Notes under the pieces: model-generated | What the model saw: only the letters and a program-made list of their open reading frames with translations | What the model was told of the DNA's origin: nothing | Database searches by the model: none | In this document: positions 46,317-57,696 of the stretch, piece after piece | Layout of the letters: each line of letters opens with the position of its first letter | Numbering within the stretch: position 1 is the first letter of the stretch | Assembly (NCBI GenBank): GCA_037903475.1 | Contig: JBAJFG010000347.1 | Coordinates: forward strand, 1,612,001-1,676,000 | From: Ancylostoma caninum | Taxonomy: Eukaryota > Nematoda > Chromadorea > Rhabditida > Ancylostomatidae | Direction of reading: 5' to 3' | Length of the DNA stretch: 64,000 bases | Made by a program: the position numbers and the translations under genes

Positions 46317-46959
46317 CAGAACATTTGTGTGTTAAAACAACAGTCAATTGAGTTAATTATTAATTATTTGTCTAAATAACAGTTAATTGAGTACCTCAAA
46401 CCTTATCTATCGAAATTATTACGCTAGGAAAGATTTAGGATTAGCAGATAAGACCTCAGGTTTTTTTCTTTGGAGTGGGCTCCCTGCGGAATTATTTGGT
46501 AAGACGCCGAGAGAGCGCACTGAGTCAACAAGTAAGCGCATTATTTCTCAGATGGATCAGGTCAACTTTGTTCTAGATCTTTGGAAAAAAATCACTCTTT
46601 ACATTCTTTGGCATTTCCTCCAGAGTTAACGCTCTTAGCTGCTCTTTGGTAGGTGGGACCGCTGCGACAGGCTAATAAAGGAATTTTTCTTGAAAAAAAA
46701 AGAACAGCTATTCGAAATAGCACGTCATCACTGAATACACTCTTTTGCCATCCATCAGAAGTAGTATTTGTCCGTCATTGATCTCAAGAAACTTCTCGGC
46801 CTCTTCAGCCTGGCGATGGCGAGACATGGAGACAGGGTTAAGCGTGTGTTGATAAATTATCAACGGAGGGAAGGTCGTATGCTGGGCGGATAAAGGGGGG
46901 AAGGGTAGTAGAGGAGACTGTGGTTGTGGTGGCGAATTCGTGTACTTTTAGTAGTAGTG

Positions 46960-47760
46960 CAGCCATGCCTCGGTACGAGGCTGGATTTCGGAGAATCATT
47001 TTTGTTTATACGTACTGCCACTCCTGCTCAATCCTGAAAGCTGTAAAAAGTACCACTATGGAGTCTACCCGGCTGTGTTTTGCGCTCAAGTTTCAATAGA
47101 AAAGATTCAGCGCAGGATTTATGGAGGTGATGTTTAGTCGATGGAAATGGCCATTTTACTTGTTTTCATCGACTCGATCGAAGCAGCAATGATGAAAACT
47201 GCGGAAAAGGGAACCACACCGCCTGAAAGCACAAACCTTCTACTAATTATGGCTGAGAAAAATTGACAACTCAACGAGCTAGGTCTTCTGCTATGGGTGC
47301 CCGACTTCAACCGTACCTGTGAGCGAGTAGAAATTTTAAGTGAAAATTTTCGCACATTCGTACTGCCAGTTCTTTCCAGTATTGCGAGGCGATAAAAAAT
47401 CATCCTAAGGAATCCACTCAACTGTGCTTTACCCCTAAGTTTCGGGTCTTCAGACTCAAGAGAAAAGATTCAGCGCGAGAATTATCGAAAGAGGTTTCGT
47501 CTTTTAAAATGGCCTTTTTTAACCTGTTTTATTGACGGGGTTGAATTGGGTTGGAGGCAGCTACGCAAAAAAGAGCTGTATTGCCTGAAAGCGCAAACAG
47601 TCGACCACTTAAACTGTGAAAAATCGGCTATTCTACTAGCTAGATGTCCTGCTACTTATGTTCATCCACAACCATGCCTCTAAGCGAGCCAAAATTTTAG
47701 GTGGACATTTTTGCACGTTCGTACTGCTAGTCCTGTTCAGCCCTGCAATCTGACAAAGTG
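46960..47760. repeat. Diverged tandem repeat, period about 361 bp
   Basis: AGAAAAGATTCAGCGC recurs at about 47098 and 47459. GC(A/G)CNTTCGTACTGC(C/T)AGT blocks recur at about 47345 and 47705, and a related block lies near 47020. The right-most unit end is the plus-strand counterpart of the inverted copy at 10675-10790. Confidence 0.7.
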
Positions 47761-47774
47761 TCCTTTCGTACACT

Positions 47775-48016
47775 ACTGGTCTAGCTACTGTCGAACACCT
47801 CGAGGAGCATTCCATCTCCCAGAAAAGTCACCGTTTTCTGAGATGTCAAAGTTCGTTGAATATATCCAGATCACCCTCAGCGATGCAAACAAGACAAAAG
47901 TCCGTTTTAATAAGCAGTGTCTGCTCATCACTGAAAGTGGCCCATTTCTCCGAAAAATTCCGCAACAATGTTTATTAGAGGGATCAAAGTTAATGGTGTC
48001 GCAAGTTAAGCACTGA
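47775..48016 (+). CDS. Ambiguous open exon (either strand)
   Basis: Plus strand: after CTGGTCTAG the frame reads CRTPRGAFHLPEKSPFSEMS then KFVEYIQITLSDANKTKVRF to a stop at 48016. Minus strand over the same bases is also open and Cys-rich (CLTCDTINFDPSNKHCCGIF). Only one can be real, and neither has a partner exon. Coding is possible but unproven. Confidence 0.25.
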
Positions 48017-48562
48017 GAAGCAATGCTTTTTGTTCGAAATCCACTTTGTCCATTTCTTGCCATATTTGGCTACCAAGAAGGCAGAGCGACCAGTGATTTA
48101 GTTGCGCTCAACCTAGCTGCTAACATTTTTACGGACTGCTTCAGAATTCTCGCCTCGTTGACAGAACTATGCTTTCGTTTCTAACAAGTTTCGTGACCAT
48201 TACCTGGTCAAATTTGAAAACTCGTGTCGTTCTGGAAGTGTTACTCTAGTCACAGCTTGTGCGCGCTTACAAGCCGACTACCTGTCCAAATGCAGAACTA
48301 ACACCAAATCTGGCTTTTATCCTATTAGGGCCAAGAAATTGTCTAAAAATTGGAAGAACACAAAAACCATGTTTTGCCTCATCGTACAATTTCGTCTGCA
48401 GAAACCATAGAAAGGTAATTGAGGAAGCCTTTGTAGGGTACGGATAAAGCAGATCTTGCTCTTAATAATAGTCCGAAAAACCATCGGGACTCGCGGAGGA
48501 TGTAGTCGGCAGGGCGACATACCCGGAACATTGATAAAAGCCTAGCACTGCTGTGGAGGAAC

Positions 48563-48608
48563 ATGGCAGGTAATCCGAGAACCCCCCGTGGTCTGACATC
48601 ACAGACCA
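48563..48608 (+). CDS. Start exon MAGNPR..., copy A
   Basis: ATG plus 15 codons (MAGNPRTPRGLTSQT) and one base end before a consensus GTGAGT donor. The copy at 52413 differs at a few sites yet keeps the ATG, the length and the donor. That conservation over an old duplication favours a real first exon. The following exon was not identified in either copy. Confidence 0.5.
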
Positions 48609-50014
48609 GTGAGTTCTGCCTATATTTCCACTACTTGTTGCCCTGCACTTCATCCTTCTTCTATAAAAAGGTTTGACAGGCTTCTTATTGTCATGTTCAC
48701 CATAAAAACTACCAATGATCGATATAGTTTCTTTGTTTCTCTGTGTTTCTTTTACAATGTGAACTCATAAAGGTATCTATTTTGACAGCTGTTATGAACC
48801 TACGTTTATAAATTTATGTGTGCCTTAACAATCTTACTAAACAAATCGTTTTCGATACCTTTATAGATAGCAACGCCTGCGCGAACTGCTGAGAACGATA
48901 GTGCACATGAAAGACCTCAAAACAATCGGTAACTCCGTTTTTGAACAGTCTACATTTTTTGGGTTGCATGGACAAATTACGGATCAGCACTGGATCCGTC
49001 TCAACCATTGGTTGTTGCGTGAACAGTTTCCTGGGCTCCTTGTTCGCTGACCCGCGATGGATGATGCCTGATCGGATTAAAAACATGTATTGTGAATTGT
49101 AGTCTTGCCAGGAAACAGGTGATGCCCGCTCAGATTAAGAGACAAATTGCTTGCCCAGTTTACGGGAGACGCTAGGAAATTTTCCTTTTCGCTTGTCTTA
49201 ATTTTCCTTAGCGCGAGGAGATTTTGAGCTGCAGTTTTGCTGTTTTTGTCAAGTCGAGTCAAGACATGCCGCAAGTACTGACCAAGACGAGATAACTCTC
49301 GTAGTTGAACTGTAGCTCTGTTTTTCAAGACAAAGACAGTAGCATAAGGAGGATAGTGATCATAAAACCAACGAGAAGTTGTTCATCTCTGCGATTTTGA
49401 ACATAGATGAGTATGTACTCAGACACAGTATCGCAAATATGCGTCATCACGGTAACAGTAACATTAATAATACATGGTATGTGTGGTTAAAGTTTCAGCT
49501 CTACGCGAACGCCTATGACAGTCAGTGGGAAAATCCTCTTATATAAATCATGGTGGTGCAATATTTAAATAAATAAATAGAAGCTATTTTTTATGCAGAA
49601 AGTTCGGTTTTCGTCGTTACAAATAAGTTTTTCAGCACTTTAAAGTTCTAGATATGAAGGAATTCTCGATCCGGGGCTCGATTGCTGGAATAAGACAGCA
49701 CACTAGAAAATAGATCCCGAATTCGTGATGAGAAGGTCAAATAACACAAGTTTGCGGAACTCGAGAATTATCAGAAGTATAGAAGAAATGTGGTACATAC
49801 TGTTTACACTTGGAACACTTCAAAAATGGCGTTATGATACAATATAAAGTTATTGTCAAATTCATAATCAGCATGTCGAATAACCCCTGGGTGGGCCTTT
49901 TATTTCCTAAAATCTTCGACTTTTTTAAAATTTAAATAACAGCTTTATTTAAATGACACAAAAATTTAAGTCACAGCTTTATTTAAATTTGAACTCTTTA
50001 AGGCGTTCAGGCGT

Positions 50015-50349
50015 TCAGTTACTCATCTTGTGCATTGTATTGGAACTCTGCCAACCCTCGACACAGCTATTTACGAGCCATGCCCAATCCTTGCGAGCGT
50101 TACATTGCGTGTTTTCCCGGAGGCGATGTGGCATTTCTTTCAAACTGAACATTTCTTCTCTACCTGAGCACATCAGGACCATTGGAAAGAAATGATATAC
50201 ATGCCTTAAATGCACCACCTTATGCGATGCTTCTAAACATGGATGTTTTTTTTTCGAACTCCGGGGTTAGCCTACTGCGCCTTCGTTGTAGGAACTCCTT
50301 CATGCAGTCCTCAGGGCTCACCAAGAGTCCTGCGTCTGCAAAGAAATGT
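50015..50349 (-). CDS. Two minus-strand exons of a Cys-containing protein, frame break at an A9 run
   Basis: Exon A (50349 down to 50219) follows GAATTATGCAG and ends before GTGGTG. Exon B (50163 down to 50015) follows GATGTGCTCAG and ends in TGA. Exon A reads FADAGLLVSPEDCMKEFLQR then RRSRLTPEFEKK. In exon A a run of nine A is followed by a stop just before the donor. With a run of eight, the frame would pass through to the splice site. Exon B is open in the frame MFSLKEMPHRLRENTQCNAR then KDWAWLVNSCVEGW. The spaced cysteines suggest a secreted, disulphide-bonded protein, but no family is certain. The phase between the two exons does not close in any simple way, so the model is provisional. 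Confidence 0.4.
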
Positions 50350-51239
50350 CTGCATAATTCAAGTGAATTTATGCAGAGGGTAGAGTCACATGAGACTGCC
50401 AGTGTACGTGTACACTTCATATATCTTCATTTGCGGTTCAAAATTTGTATGAATTATGATCACGTGGAGGCTTGCCACATACCCTGGACTGCTCTTTTGA
50501 TCCAAACATAGCATTCAGGTCTTTCGCTTGAGTGGACAGTGAACGATCGGGAGTGCCATAACATAACTTCTTCACATCATAAAGTGAGAATTGTTATTTG
50601 AGTCAAACCTGTAAGGATGAGCACGTGCGGAGTTTTGTTTCTATAGTTCTGAAGAGATTTGATCGGGTAGTCAGCTCATCAAAACGCTCTTCTCATGCTC
50701 TGAAGATGGCGACTTGCCAAACGTTGGCCGACATGAATCAGTTGCCAACATTTACATGGCTCAAATGATGTAGAAATTTCTTTTTTCCCATGCCGCACAC
50801 TGCTGAAAGCTTCAGCGACAAAAAAAGAGAATGCTGCTGCTAGATCCATGCCAAATACTTGGGATGGAGAGCGATAACCTTAATCTTTATCAAAAACGTT
50901 GCCATGTAACCTGCCTGATAAGTGCTGCAAAGCGGACATCTCATTTTATCGCCTTGTTTCTTTGGCGAGCGCATCGCCTAAGGACGCTGATTTTGGTGCT
51001 CTCTACTGAGCATGATGCCGCTTTTGTAGTAGTGAGGATGTCATCACATGCAGTGCTCAACTCAACTTACAGGAGAGAGTCCTTCATCTCAAAATCTTTA
51101 TTTCACTCTATTTTCTCTATCTCATACAGTCATATTTTTATAACAATATTCAAGTTTTCCCTCTCCAATGTTACGCAATTTAATTCACCTTTTTTCATTG
51201 ATGGATCAAGCTCAATTATGTTTTCAGGCTTCTTTGCAG

Positions 51240-51530
51240 CATGGCTTTGATAAGGCGCGTGTACATAGACAATGATGATGACGACTGCAGCAGTGACGAA
51301 GAAAGGCAACTATTACCTGAGATTGCTGCTGAAAAGAGCCTCTCAGTATGTTCTTGTGAATAGAACTAACTAAGCAGTATGTGAGCGCATTTACCTCATA
51401 ATTATCTCAGACAGGGAAACCACCTTCAAGTCTTTTAGTGCCCATCATTATTTGGCTATCAGTTTGCGATCGACGCAACTCAGGACTCCAACTTTCAGCG
51501 ATTAATCAAGAATTTCGACAACTTGGAAAT
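51240..51530 (+). CDS. Two linked exons in duplicate copy B, possibly decaying
   Basis: Exon 51240-51345 follows TTCTTTGCAG and ends before GTATGT. Its open frame is RRVYIDNDDDDCSSDEERQL then LPEIAAEKSLS. Exon 51439-51530 follows TCTTTTAG in the same phase and reads CPSLFGYQFAIDATQDSNFQ then RLIKNFDNLE before GTGAGT. In copy A the HGFD frame leads into the acidic part. Here a small indel breaks that link, and only an internal ATG gives an intact frame. So this copy either uses a new start or is also a pseudogene. Family as for copy A: uncertain. Confidence 0.45.
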
Positions 51531-51904
51531 GTGAGTGTAACATATTTGCATCGAACTCTCACCTCAGTGAATACTTGATAGTAACGATTCCGAGGAGCTC
51601 TGTAAATGAAACAAAAACTGCAAAATTTAATCCATTCAAGCATCTCATGCATCTCATAATGGGATTACTCTAGAATCTTGGGAGCGAAATTTCTTATGGT
51701 TTCTGCCTTTGATTTACATGCAATATATGGCTGGTTGTTAACACTCCTGTTGCTCAACATCACTACTATCTGTGGAAAATATGCTGCCTTTCTGCGTCAA
51801 AAAGAATTCCTTTGTTCATTGGAGCAGACCAAGCTTGAATGGGCAGGCTCCTTTTTGAAACCGCAGCTCTCACTGAAATGGAATTGTTTCTATTCCGTGT
51901 TGCA

Positions 51905-52040
51905 GGCAGCGTCAGCAGAAAGTAGGCGGGAGAGGGGGGGGGGGCAGAAAAAAGTGAGGTCTCTGCCATTTTGGGGACCCGGACGGAAAATAAAAAGTAA
52001 TAAAGTTATTAATTTAAATATTAAATTATAATAAATACAG
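51905..52040. mobile_element. Probable one-ended relic of the G-rich hAT-like MITE
   Basis: GGCGGGAGAGGGGGGGGG, GAGGTCTCTGCC, GGGACCCGGA and AATAAAAAGTAATAAAGTTA align in order with 24952-25045 (GGGGTCTCCACC, GGAACCCTGA, ATAAAAATGGAAAAAAATTA). Only the left half is present. Confidence 0.4.
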
Positions 52041-52412
52041 AATGGCTGTTAATCATACTTCTAGCAACCTGGCCGGAGATACTGAGACGTTTTATCTATT
52101 ACCTGTTTCAATCAAGCATTAGCCATCATCATGTAATTCGACTGCTTCGGCTCTGGTGCAGCCGCTCCGTCAACTTTCAAGTAAGACTTCAGCTAGTAGC
52201 GAGAAGTTGACGTCGGTCTTGCACCATTTTCCCTCGAATGCTACCCTGAGGGAGCCCACGCTTTCGTGACCAATAGCAGACACAGATGCCTCAAACAAAC
52301 TAGCACAGCGAGTTGAGATCAGCGGGTAGGAGGACCATATATCTCAGCCTCACCCATTGGGAAAGTCAAGGTCGCTCAAGGTCGTTGCTGAATTAACAAC
52401 TTGCGGAGGAAC

Positions 52413-52458
52413 ATGGCAGGTAATCCAAGAATCCCCCGAGGTCAGACATCACAGAGCA
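52413..52458 (+). CDS. Start exon MAGNPR..., copy B
   Basis: ATG plus MAGNPRIPRGQTSQS and one base end before GTGAGTTC. Counterpart of 48563-48608. The differences (T/I, L/Q, T/S) leave ATG, length and donor intact. A later exon is not identified. 52500-52850 holds an open, hydrophobic frame without splice support. Confidence 0.5.
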
Positions 52459-54172
52459 GTGAGTTCTGCCTATTTTTCCAATACTTGTTGCCCTGCACTC
52501 CATTCTTCTCCTATAATAACGTATAATACGCTTTTTATAGTCATAATGACTCTGGAAATTTCTCTTATAACAATGTTTATTGAGTTTCTTATTGTCATAT
52601 TCACTGTAAAAACGCCATTTATTGTTTCAATCTCTGAAGTGTCTCTTTTACAATTTGAGGGGACTTTCTACTCACAAAAGCTGCTCTGGTTCATGACACA
52701 GAATATATGGAGCGCTTTTAACTCTGTGTGTGCCCTAACAGCAACAGAGTCTTATCTCAGAAATCACTTCCGAGATTTTTATGGTGAGGAAGTCAGTGTG
52801 AGATGGCGTGTACGATGGCATACATTACAGACCTCAAAAAGGTTGACCCTGTTTTTTTAGGAGGCCACGGCTGACTCAGCACTTCCTTAAGTAGAGAAAT
52901 TACGGTTCAACACCAGAACTGACTCAAGCCTCAGATGTTGCCTATGCGAACTACAGGCCTTGCTGTGTCCAGGCCAGGCTACTGGTTATGACTGATCAGA
53001 TTACAGATGTGAACTGTAGTCTGGCCAGGAAACGAGCGTTATACGAGGAAATCGAGAGCTGAAGCTTTTAATACTTTCCTAAAACGTCGAAAATTGGGCA
53101 ATTTTGCAATCAGAAAGATTTTCTCTACATTAACGTGCAAGTAGAAACCTGCAGCAAGTACGCACCACAGATGGAATACTCGTAGTGGGACTGTTGTTCA
53201 GTCTTCATGACCGGAGTTGTGGCAAAAGGTGGCTAAGCTCACGAAACCAGCGCGGAGTTGCTCGTCTCTGTGATTTTTCAAGGTAGATTTCCATTGGTTT
53301 CATGAGACATTACATTGTATGGAACAATGCTATTTGAAATTGGGTGGACGTTCCATGCACATAATACACATCTCCTCACTGACCCACCCCTGAACGCATT
53401 AGAAAACCTCAGTGGGCCCCCGTCAAAAACGTAAAACTCGATAAAATCAATGGTTTACCCTATAATTTTATACGAAACTGTAGATATATTTGCGTTCAGC
53501 ATATCAAACAACCCAACAGACATGTCATCAGCGATTTCTGGACAAAATTGAGCAAAAATCAATGAAATTGGTGTGAACGGTAATGCAGTCCATAGTTCTC
53601 GGCGCACAGGGTGCCCTAATATCCACAGGCCCTTAGAAGTTATGTGTTCAACGTTTGGTCGTGATTGGTATAGATATGGCTCTGTAACATTCCCTCCTCT
53701 TGGGAATGCGCTGTGATAAAGACAGTAGTGAATGCCTTGAGTAGTCCCTCGGCTGTGGGCACGGATGGAGCAAAGATAAAGCAGCGGACTGTGAAACAAT
53801 CGAAGAGCAATGCTAAAAGATCGGTAGGTTAGTTCGAAATCCTCGAAAGGTAGTGGAGGTGATAAGTTTTGTTCAAAAAACACCATTTCGGGACATGTAG
53901 CGGAGGGTGCCGGGACTTGCGAAGGACTAAATCGGGTCTTGCGGCCTGTAACAGAGCGGGTCTCCGGACCAAACGCACCGCAACGCCTGTTTGCGCCGGG
54001 GAAAACTCGTCCGCGCGCGAACACGGCCAGGCGTGTTCGCGACGAATGTTCCATTTTCTCTGCAGGTAAGCCATCATTGTCTGTGTTCGTTTCACATTTA
54101 TGATGTGCTCAGTCTGTTCTTCATCATCCACAGCTCAGCTCGGAGTCGAGGATTTCAGCTCCTGCTGCCTTT
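52459..54172. other. No confident gene; end of copy B then GC-richer spacer
   Basis: A minus-strand open frame of nearly 200 codons (53455-54054) has no splice support and a composition-driven look. A small hairpin (CGCGAACACG at 54016-54025, CGTGTTCGCG at 54032-54041) lies in a CG-rich patch. Confidence 0.4.
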
Positions 54173-54592
54173 AAAGGTAGTGTGTCACCTCGTTTTCGTG
54201 TCTGAGCTTTTACCAGACTCTGAATCTCATCGACACGCTTAATCCAACCGAATACCAAAAATGTTACAAAAAAGGTCTCTAAACCCTACTTTTAAACGTT
54301 TTCGGGTCGGGATTTGTAACAGTTTGTCGAGCCGAGTGAACGCGTGAAGTCGTTGATCTCATCGATCGGACATGTTTAGACGTGTTGGCCAACGCTGCAC
54401 CCGTGGCGGGCAGCCAGCACATTCACGGACCGCTCCGCCCAGGTGGTCCGTGAACTGCACTTTTGGACCCTAAAAAACGGGGTTTTCGTCGTTTTTATGG
54501 GCTTTGATGTATATCTTTGGAATTAGCGTGACGAAGAGGTGTAGAGTCTGCTGGTATTTTCAGCTCACGAAACGAGGTGACACACTGCCTTT
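54173..54592. mobile_element. MITE with about 30 bp terminal inverted repeats
   Basis: Left AAAGGTAGTGTGTCACCTCG then TTTTCGTG, with the inverted form CACGAAACGAGGTGACACAC then TGCCTTT at the right. The left end sits in TTTAAA. Similar AAAGGCAGTGCGTCACC occurs at 58225-58245, so the family is probably repeated. Superfamily unassigned, with a TTAA-type site possible. Confidence 0.62.
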
Positions 54593-55489
54593 GAGAGGCT
54601 TCAGCAAAGATTTTCATGCTCTTCTGAAAGTGCACGCCTACGTGGCTGACGGAAAACTAAATTGATAACATGTTCAGCGTAATTTAGATACTGCGACGCT
54701 CCACACAAAAGCCTCTACGAATCCTCACCGAGCTGTTCCATTGATGTTTCCCTTGAGGAGGCCTTCCACTTTCCTCAGAAAATTTCTGCCAGGCTACCAG
54801 TTGCTACTTGTTTTTTTTTCTAAATTCGTTCTGTTCATCACAAGTACTGCAGAGTAGAACATTTTTCAGATACAAATAAACACTAGCTGCCCTGTAACGG
54901 TGAAAACTATGAAGGCTAGGTGGTGCCGACTGGTCTCTCATTATTTCGAGTGGGTAGGTGGAGTTCCGGAGCTGAGGCTAATGGATTTCCAAGGAAGGGT
55001 AAGTTCGTTTGAGAGAACCTAACTTTATGCTCGAATCAAGAAGTGTAATATTGGAGCAACCATGCATTTTTATGTAAAATTGTATTTCTCACACGAAGGA
55101 TCTCAGTCGGTTAGCCACGCGGCTACGTGTGTGTGTCTCAAGAAGGCGGATATGGGGCTAATGGAGGACCAAACATACCTAGATTGTGCACCGACACGCA
55201 CGTGGATTTAAAGTCTCTGTGGTGTCGAAAAGATACATATCTTCTGTCAGCGTTTGGTGTTCATGCGTGGGTGTGCCTGCTTGCAGATTGTATCCTGCAT
55301 ATCTTCCCGATCAGAAGCCCTGCATTCAAGTGACTGAGAGATACAAGGGAGGCGGAGCCCCACACCCGGCCAACGTGAGGAAATAGAGCCCAGCAAGCTT
55401 TTCGCTGTGGATCTTTTTTCAAGCTACACACAGCAATTATAGCAAGAGTGTCCATAATCTCACAAGAATCACTGATACGGCAGTGTCAG

Positions 55490-56760
55490 TGGAGATGAGG
55501 TCCAAAAGTTTAGCTAGGCTGTCTAAAACTAGGAGGACTGTGATGACGACCTGTATCTTCAACGCAAGCACGCTTGCATCGGAGGCTTCCACTGAGGATT
55601 TGATGCAGGCCAGGAAGGTCAGGCACGACGGCGTCGAACTGAAAGGGACGAGGAGGACGCCAATGCTCCATCATCCAGCTACGACAAAGCTACGAAAGTG
55701 AGGCCTTCAACATGGATTTGGAGAAGTTCTACAAGGAGGACCATACATTCGATGAGGTCATCGCTGATTAACCCGGTGCCAAGATCGGCCCCACGAGAAC
55801 TCCTGAAGAACTTCACATCGGTACCCCTGGCTCACAATGGAACGAACAGGATGGTGAGAAAATTTCACAGAATTCTCAGCATGACATTGCGCGAGCTATC
55901 CTGTACCTGTTGATGAACAGGAGTTTATCACACTGACGAAGATCTTCCATTGTAACTCACAATTTCAGAAGCCAACCTCCCTACCTAAACGTGAGAGCCA
56001 GCGGTGGAGTGTACCATAACGAAGTTGACCACATCATCGCCAATCAAAGGTTTTGACTGACTCATGTTAGTGTTGCACTGAAGTTCTACACAGGAGCAGC
56101 CAATCGCTCCTTTGTGCTCCTTTCTCTTCGCACAAAGGAGAGAAGGTCGCTTAATTCAAGAAGAGCAGTCCCAAACCCACCATCTCATCACTTCTCTACT
56201 TGCTTTTGGAAAGATGTCGTTGTGGACAGCATCGGCGAAGAGTACGACTGGCTCGTTCAACAACCCCTCCACAGCAAAAAAGGAAAGCCAAAGGTTTAAG
56301 TGTCACAAAGAGGAGACTGCATTGGCCGAAGCCGCAGAGGCAGGAAAAAACATCCGCAGCGCTCATCGAGACTTGGCCATTCGTAAAACGAAGATGGGTG
56401 TCCAACCAGTGGAAGACAAGCAGTATCGTACTGCTGCACAAGAAAGGAGATTCGCAGTATATCGGCATTATTGTGGTATCTGCCAGCTTTCCTTCGTCTA
56501 CAAGCTCTTAAGATCCTCAGAGGGATTGAAAGGACTTTAGTTAGAGAACAGCGTACAAGCTGGTTTTGGAGAGGCTTCAGTACGATCGCACAAGCACGGT
56601 CACGTGACTGGTGGAAGCATCGCTCAGTACAAGATGTCCCCGATGTCACATTTATAAATGTGAAGGAAGCTCTTTGACCTCGCTGAAATAGAAGCTATCG
56701 TGGAAGCTCTGGACAACCAGTACGTAGTATGGACACGTACTCAACCGTCTGACCCTACTC
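55490..56760 (+). pseudogene. RTE-type LINE remnant (endonuclease plus start of RT)
   Basis: Blocks in changing plus-strand frames follow the order of a nematode RTE protein. The first is the AP-endonuclease N terminus (TCIFNASTLASEASTEDLM). Next come ATKVEAFNMDLEKFYKEDHT, GAKIGPTRTPEELHIGT..WNEQ, VYHNEVDHIIANQRF, then EETALAEAAEAGKNIRSAHR. The RT beginning follows (QWKTSSIVLLHKKGD). The last block is EIEAIVEALDNQ at about 56690. Large internal deletions, frameshifts and stops abound, and the catalytic RT part is missing after about 56760. The resemblance to hookworm RTE is from memory of the family and supports the organism guess. Confidence 0.85.
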
Positions 56761-57374
56761 TTTTCCAAGAATGTAATCTATCATTCTCCGCAAGTATTAG
56801 CATTTCTGTAAGAGTGCCTGTTTCGTCATATTTCCCAACTGCTTATGCTGTCATGTCATTTTGAAAACATAACGTTTTGGATTAAGCTGGTGACTCATCA
56901 ATTGTGTAAAATAGTTTGTTTGATGATAGCATTTTGGACATATGAACGTCGCTGTGATGGACTTGTGCTTGGTGGGGGATTCTGCTTTGATCCAACGAAA
57001 AACAAGGAGAAAGTGTAAGTTTGTAAATTCCAACTCATTTTAAACAGAATTCGGAGATTGCCTTTGATTTTATCAACTACTTCTCATTATAGACTTGTGA
57101 AATTGAATTGATTTTTCCTCGAAAAGCACTGAAATGTTTAGTTTTAGACTAGCAAATTACCTCACTCCTCTTGCCGACATTATTCACACACACGTGATCC
57201 CGACGTTCCGACGAATAAGCGTGACGAGAGAAGAGTATCTTCTTTTGAAATTAGTCATTTTCTTCGAAGGTGAGTTGATCTGGCTCGTGAAAATGGCAGC
57301 CCTATGATTTCTATCTTTTCTTTCGAAACTGTCACACGCACAACATTAGTTTTGATCACAATCTATTTCTACAT

Positions 57375-57446
57375 GGCTCCATGTAAAGAGATACGCCTCA
57401 TCCAAGGCTTTTAATCCGTGTGAGGCGTATCTCTTCATATGGAGCC
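57375..57446. repeat. 26 bp-arm hairpin with 20-base loop
   Basis: GGCTCCATGTAAAGAGATAC GCCTCA (57375-57400) pairs with 57421-57446, with one wobble and one mismatch. The size is like a microRNA precursor, but a MITE relic is equally possible. No transcript evidence can be seen from sequence. Confidence 0.7.
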
Positions 57447-57594
57447 TTCATCTTCCTGGCCTACCAATACACACCTTAGGAGATAATGCAAACCTTTATT
57501 TCCGTAGTCCTGCATTCGTGATTTGTTGTTGCAGTAGTATTTTTGTTGCATCGTAGGTCGCTGTGCATCCCGGTCTCATCTTTTGCTACGATTG

Positions 57595-57696
<102 letters not shown>

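Larger units (their letters stand above)
45720..49330. repeat. Segmental duplication copy A
   Basis: Its partner is copy B, about 50830-53280. Matching islands, in the same order, are the CGCCTAA..GCATGATG block, TTCTTTGCAGCATGGCTTTGA, GACTCCAACTTTCA, the AACATGGCAGGTAATCC exon, and GTAGTC(T)TGGCCAGGAAAC near the end. Copy A is longer, partly because the 361 bp repeats sit inside it. Divergence is high, so the duplication is old. Confidence 0.7.
50830..53280. repeat. Segmental duplication copy B
   Basis: Partner of 45720-49330, same orientation. See copy A for the shared blocks. The intergenic part between exon pieces has changed most. Confidence 0.7.

Noticed and set aside
46387..46629. Open frame GLADKTSGFFLWSGLPAELF in copy A
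   Set aside because: No counterpart in copy B and no consistent splice phases.
53455..54054. A 199-codon minus-strand frame
   Set aside because: No splice support or domain. Another minus-strand frame is open over much of the same bases, and the CG-rich composition removes stops.
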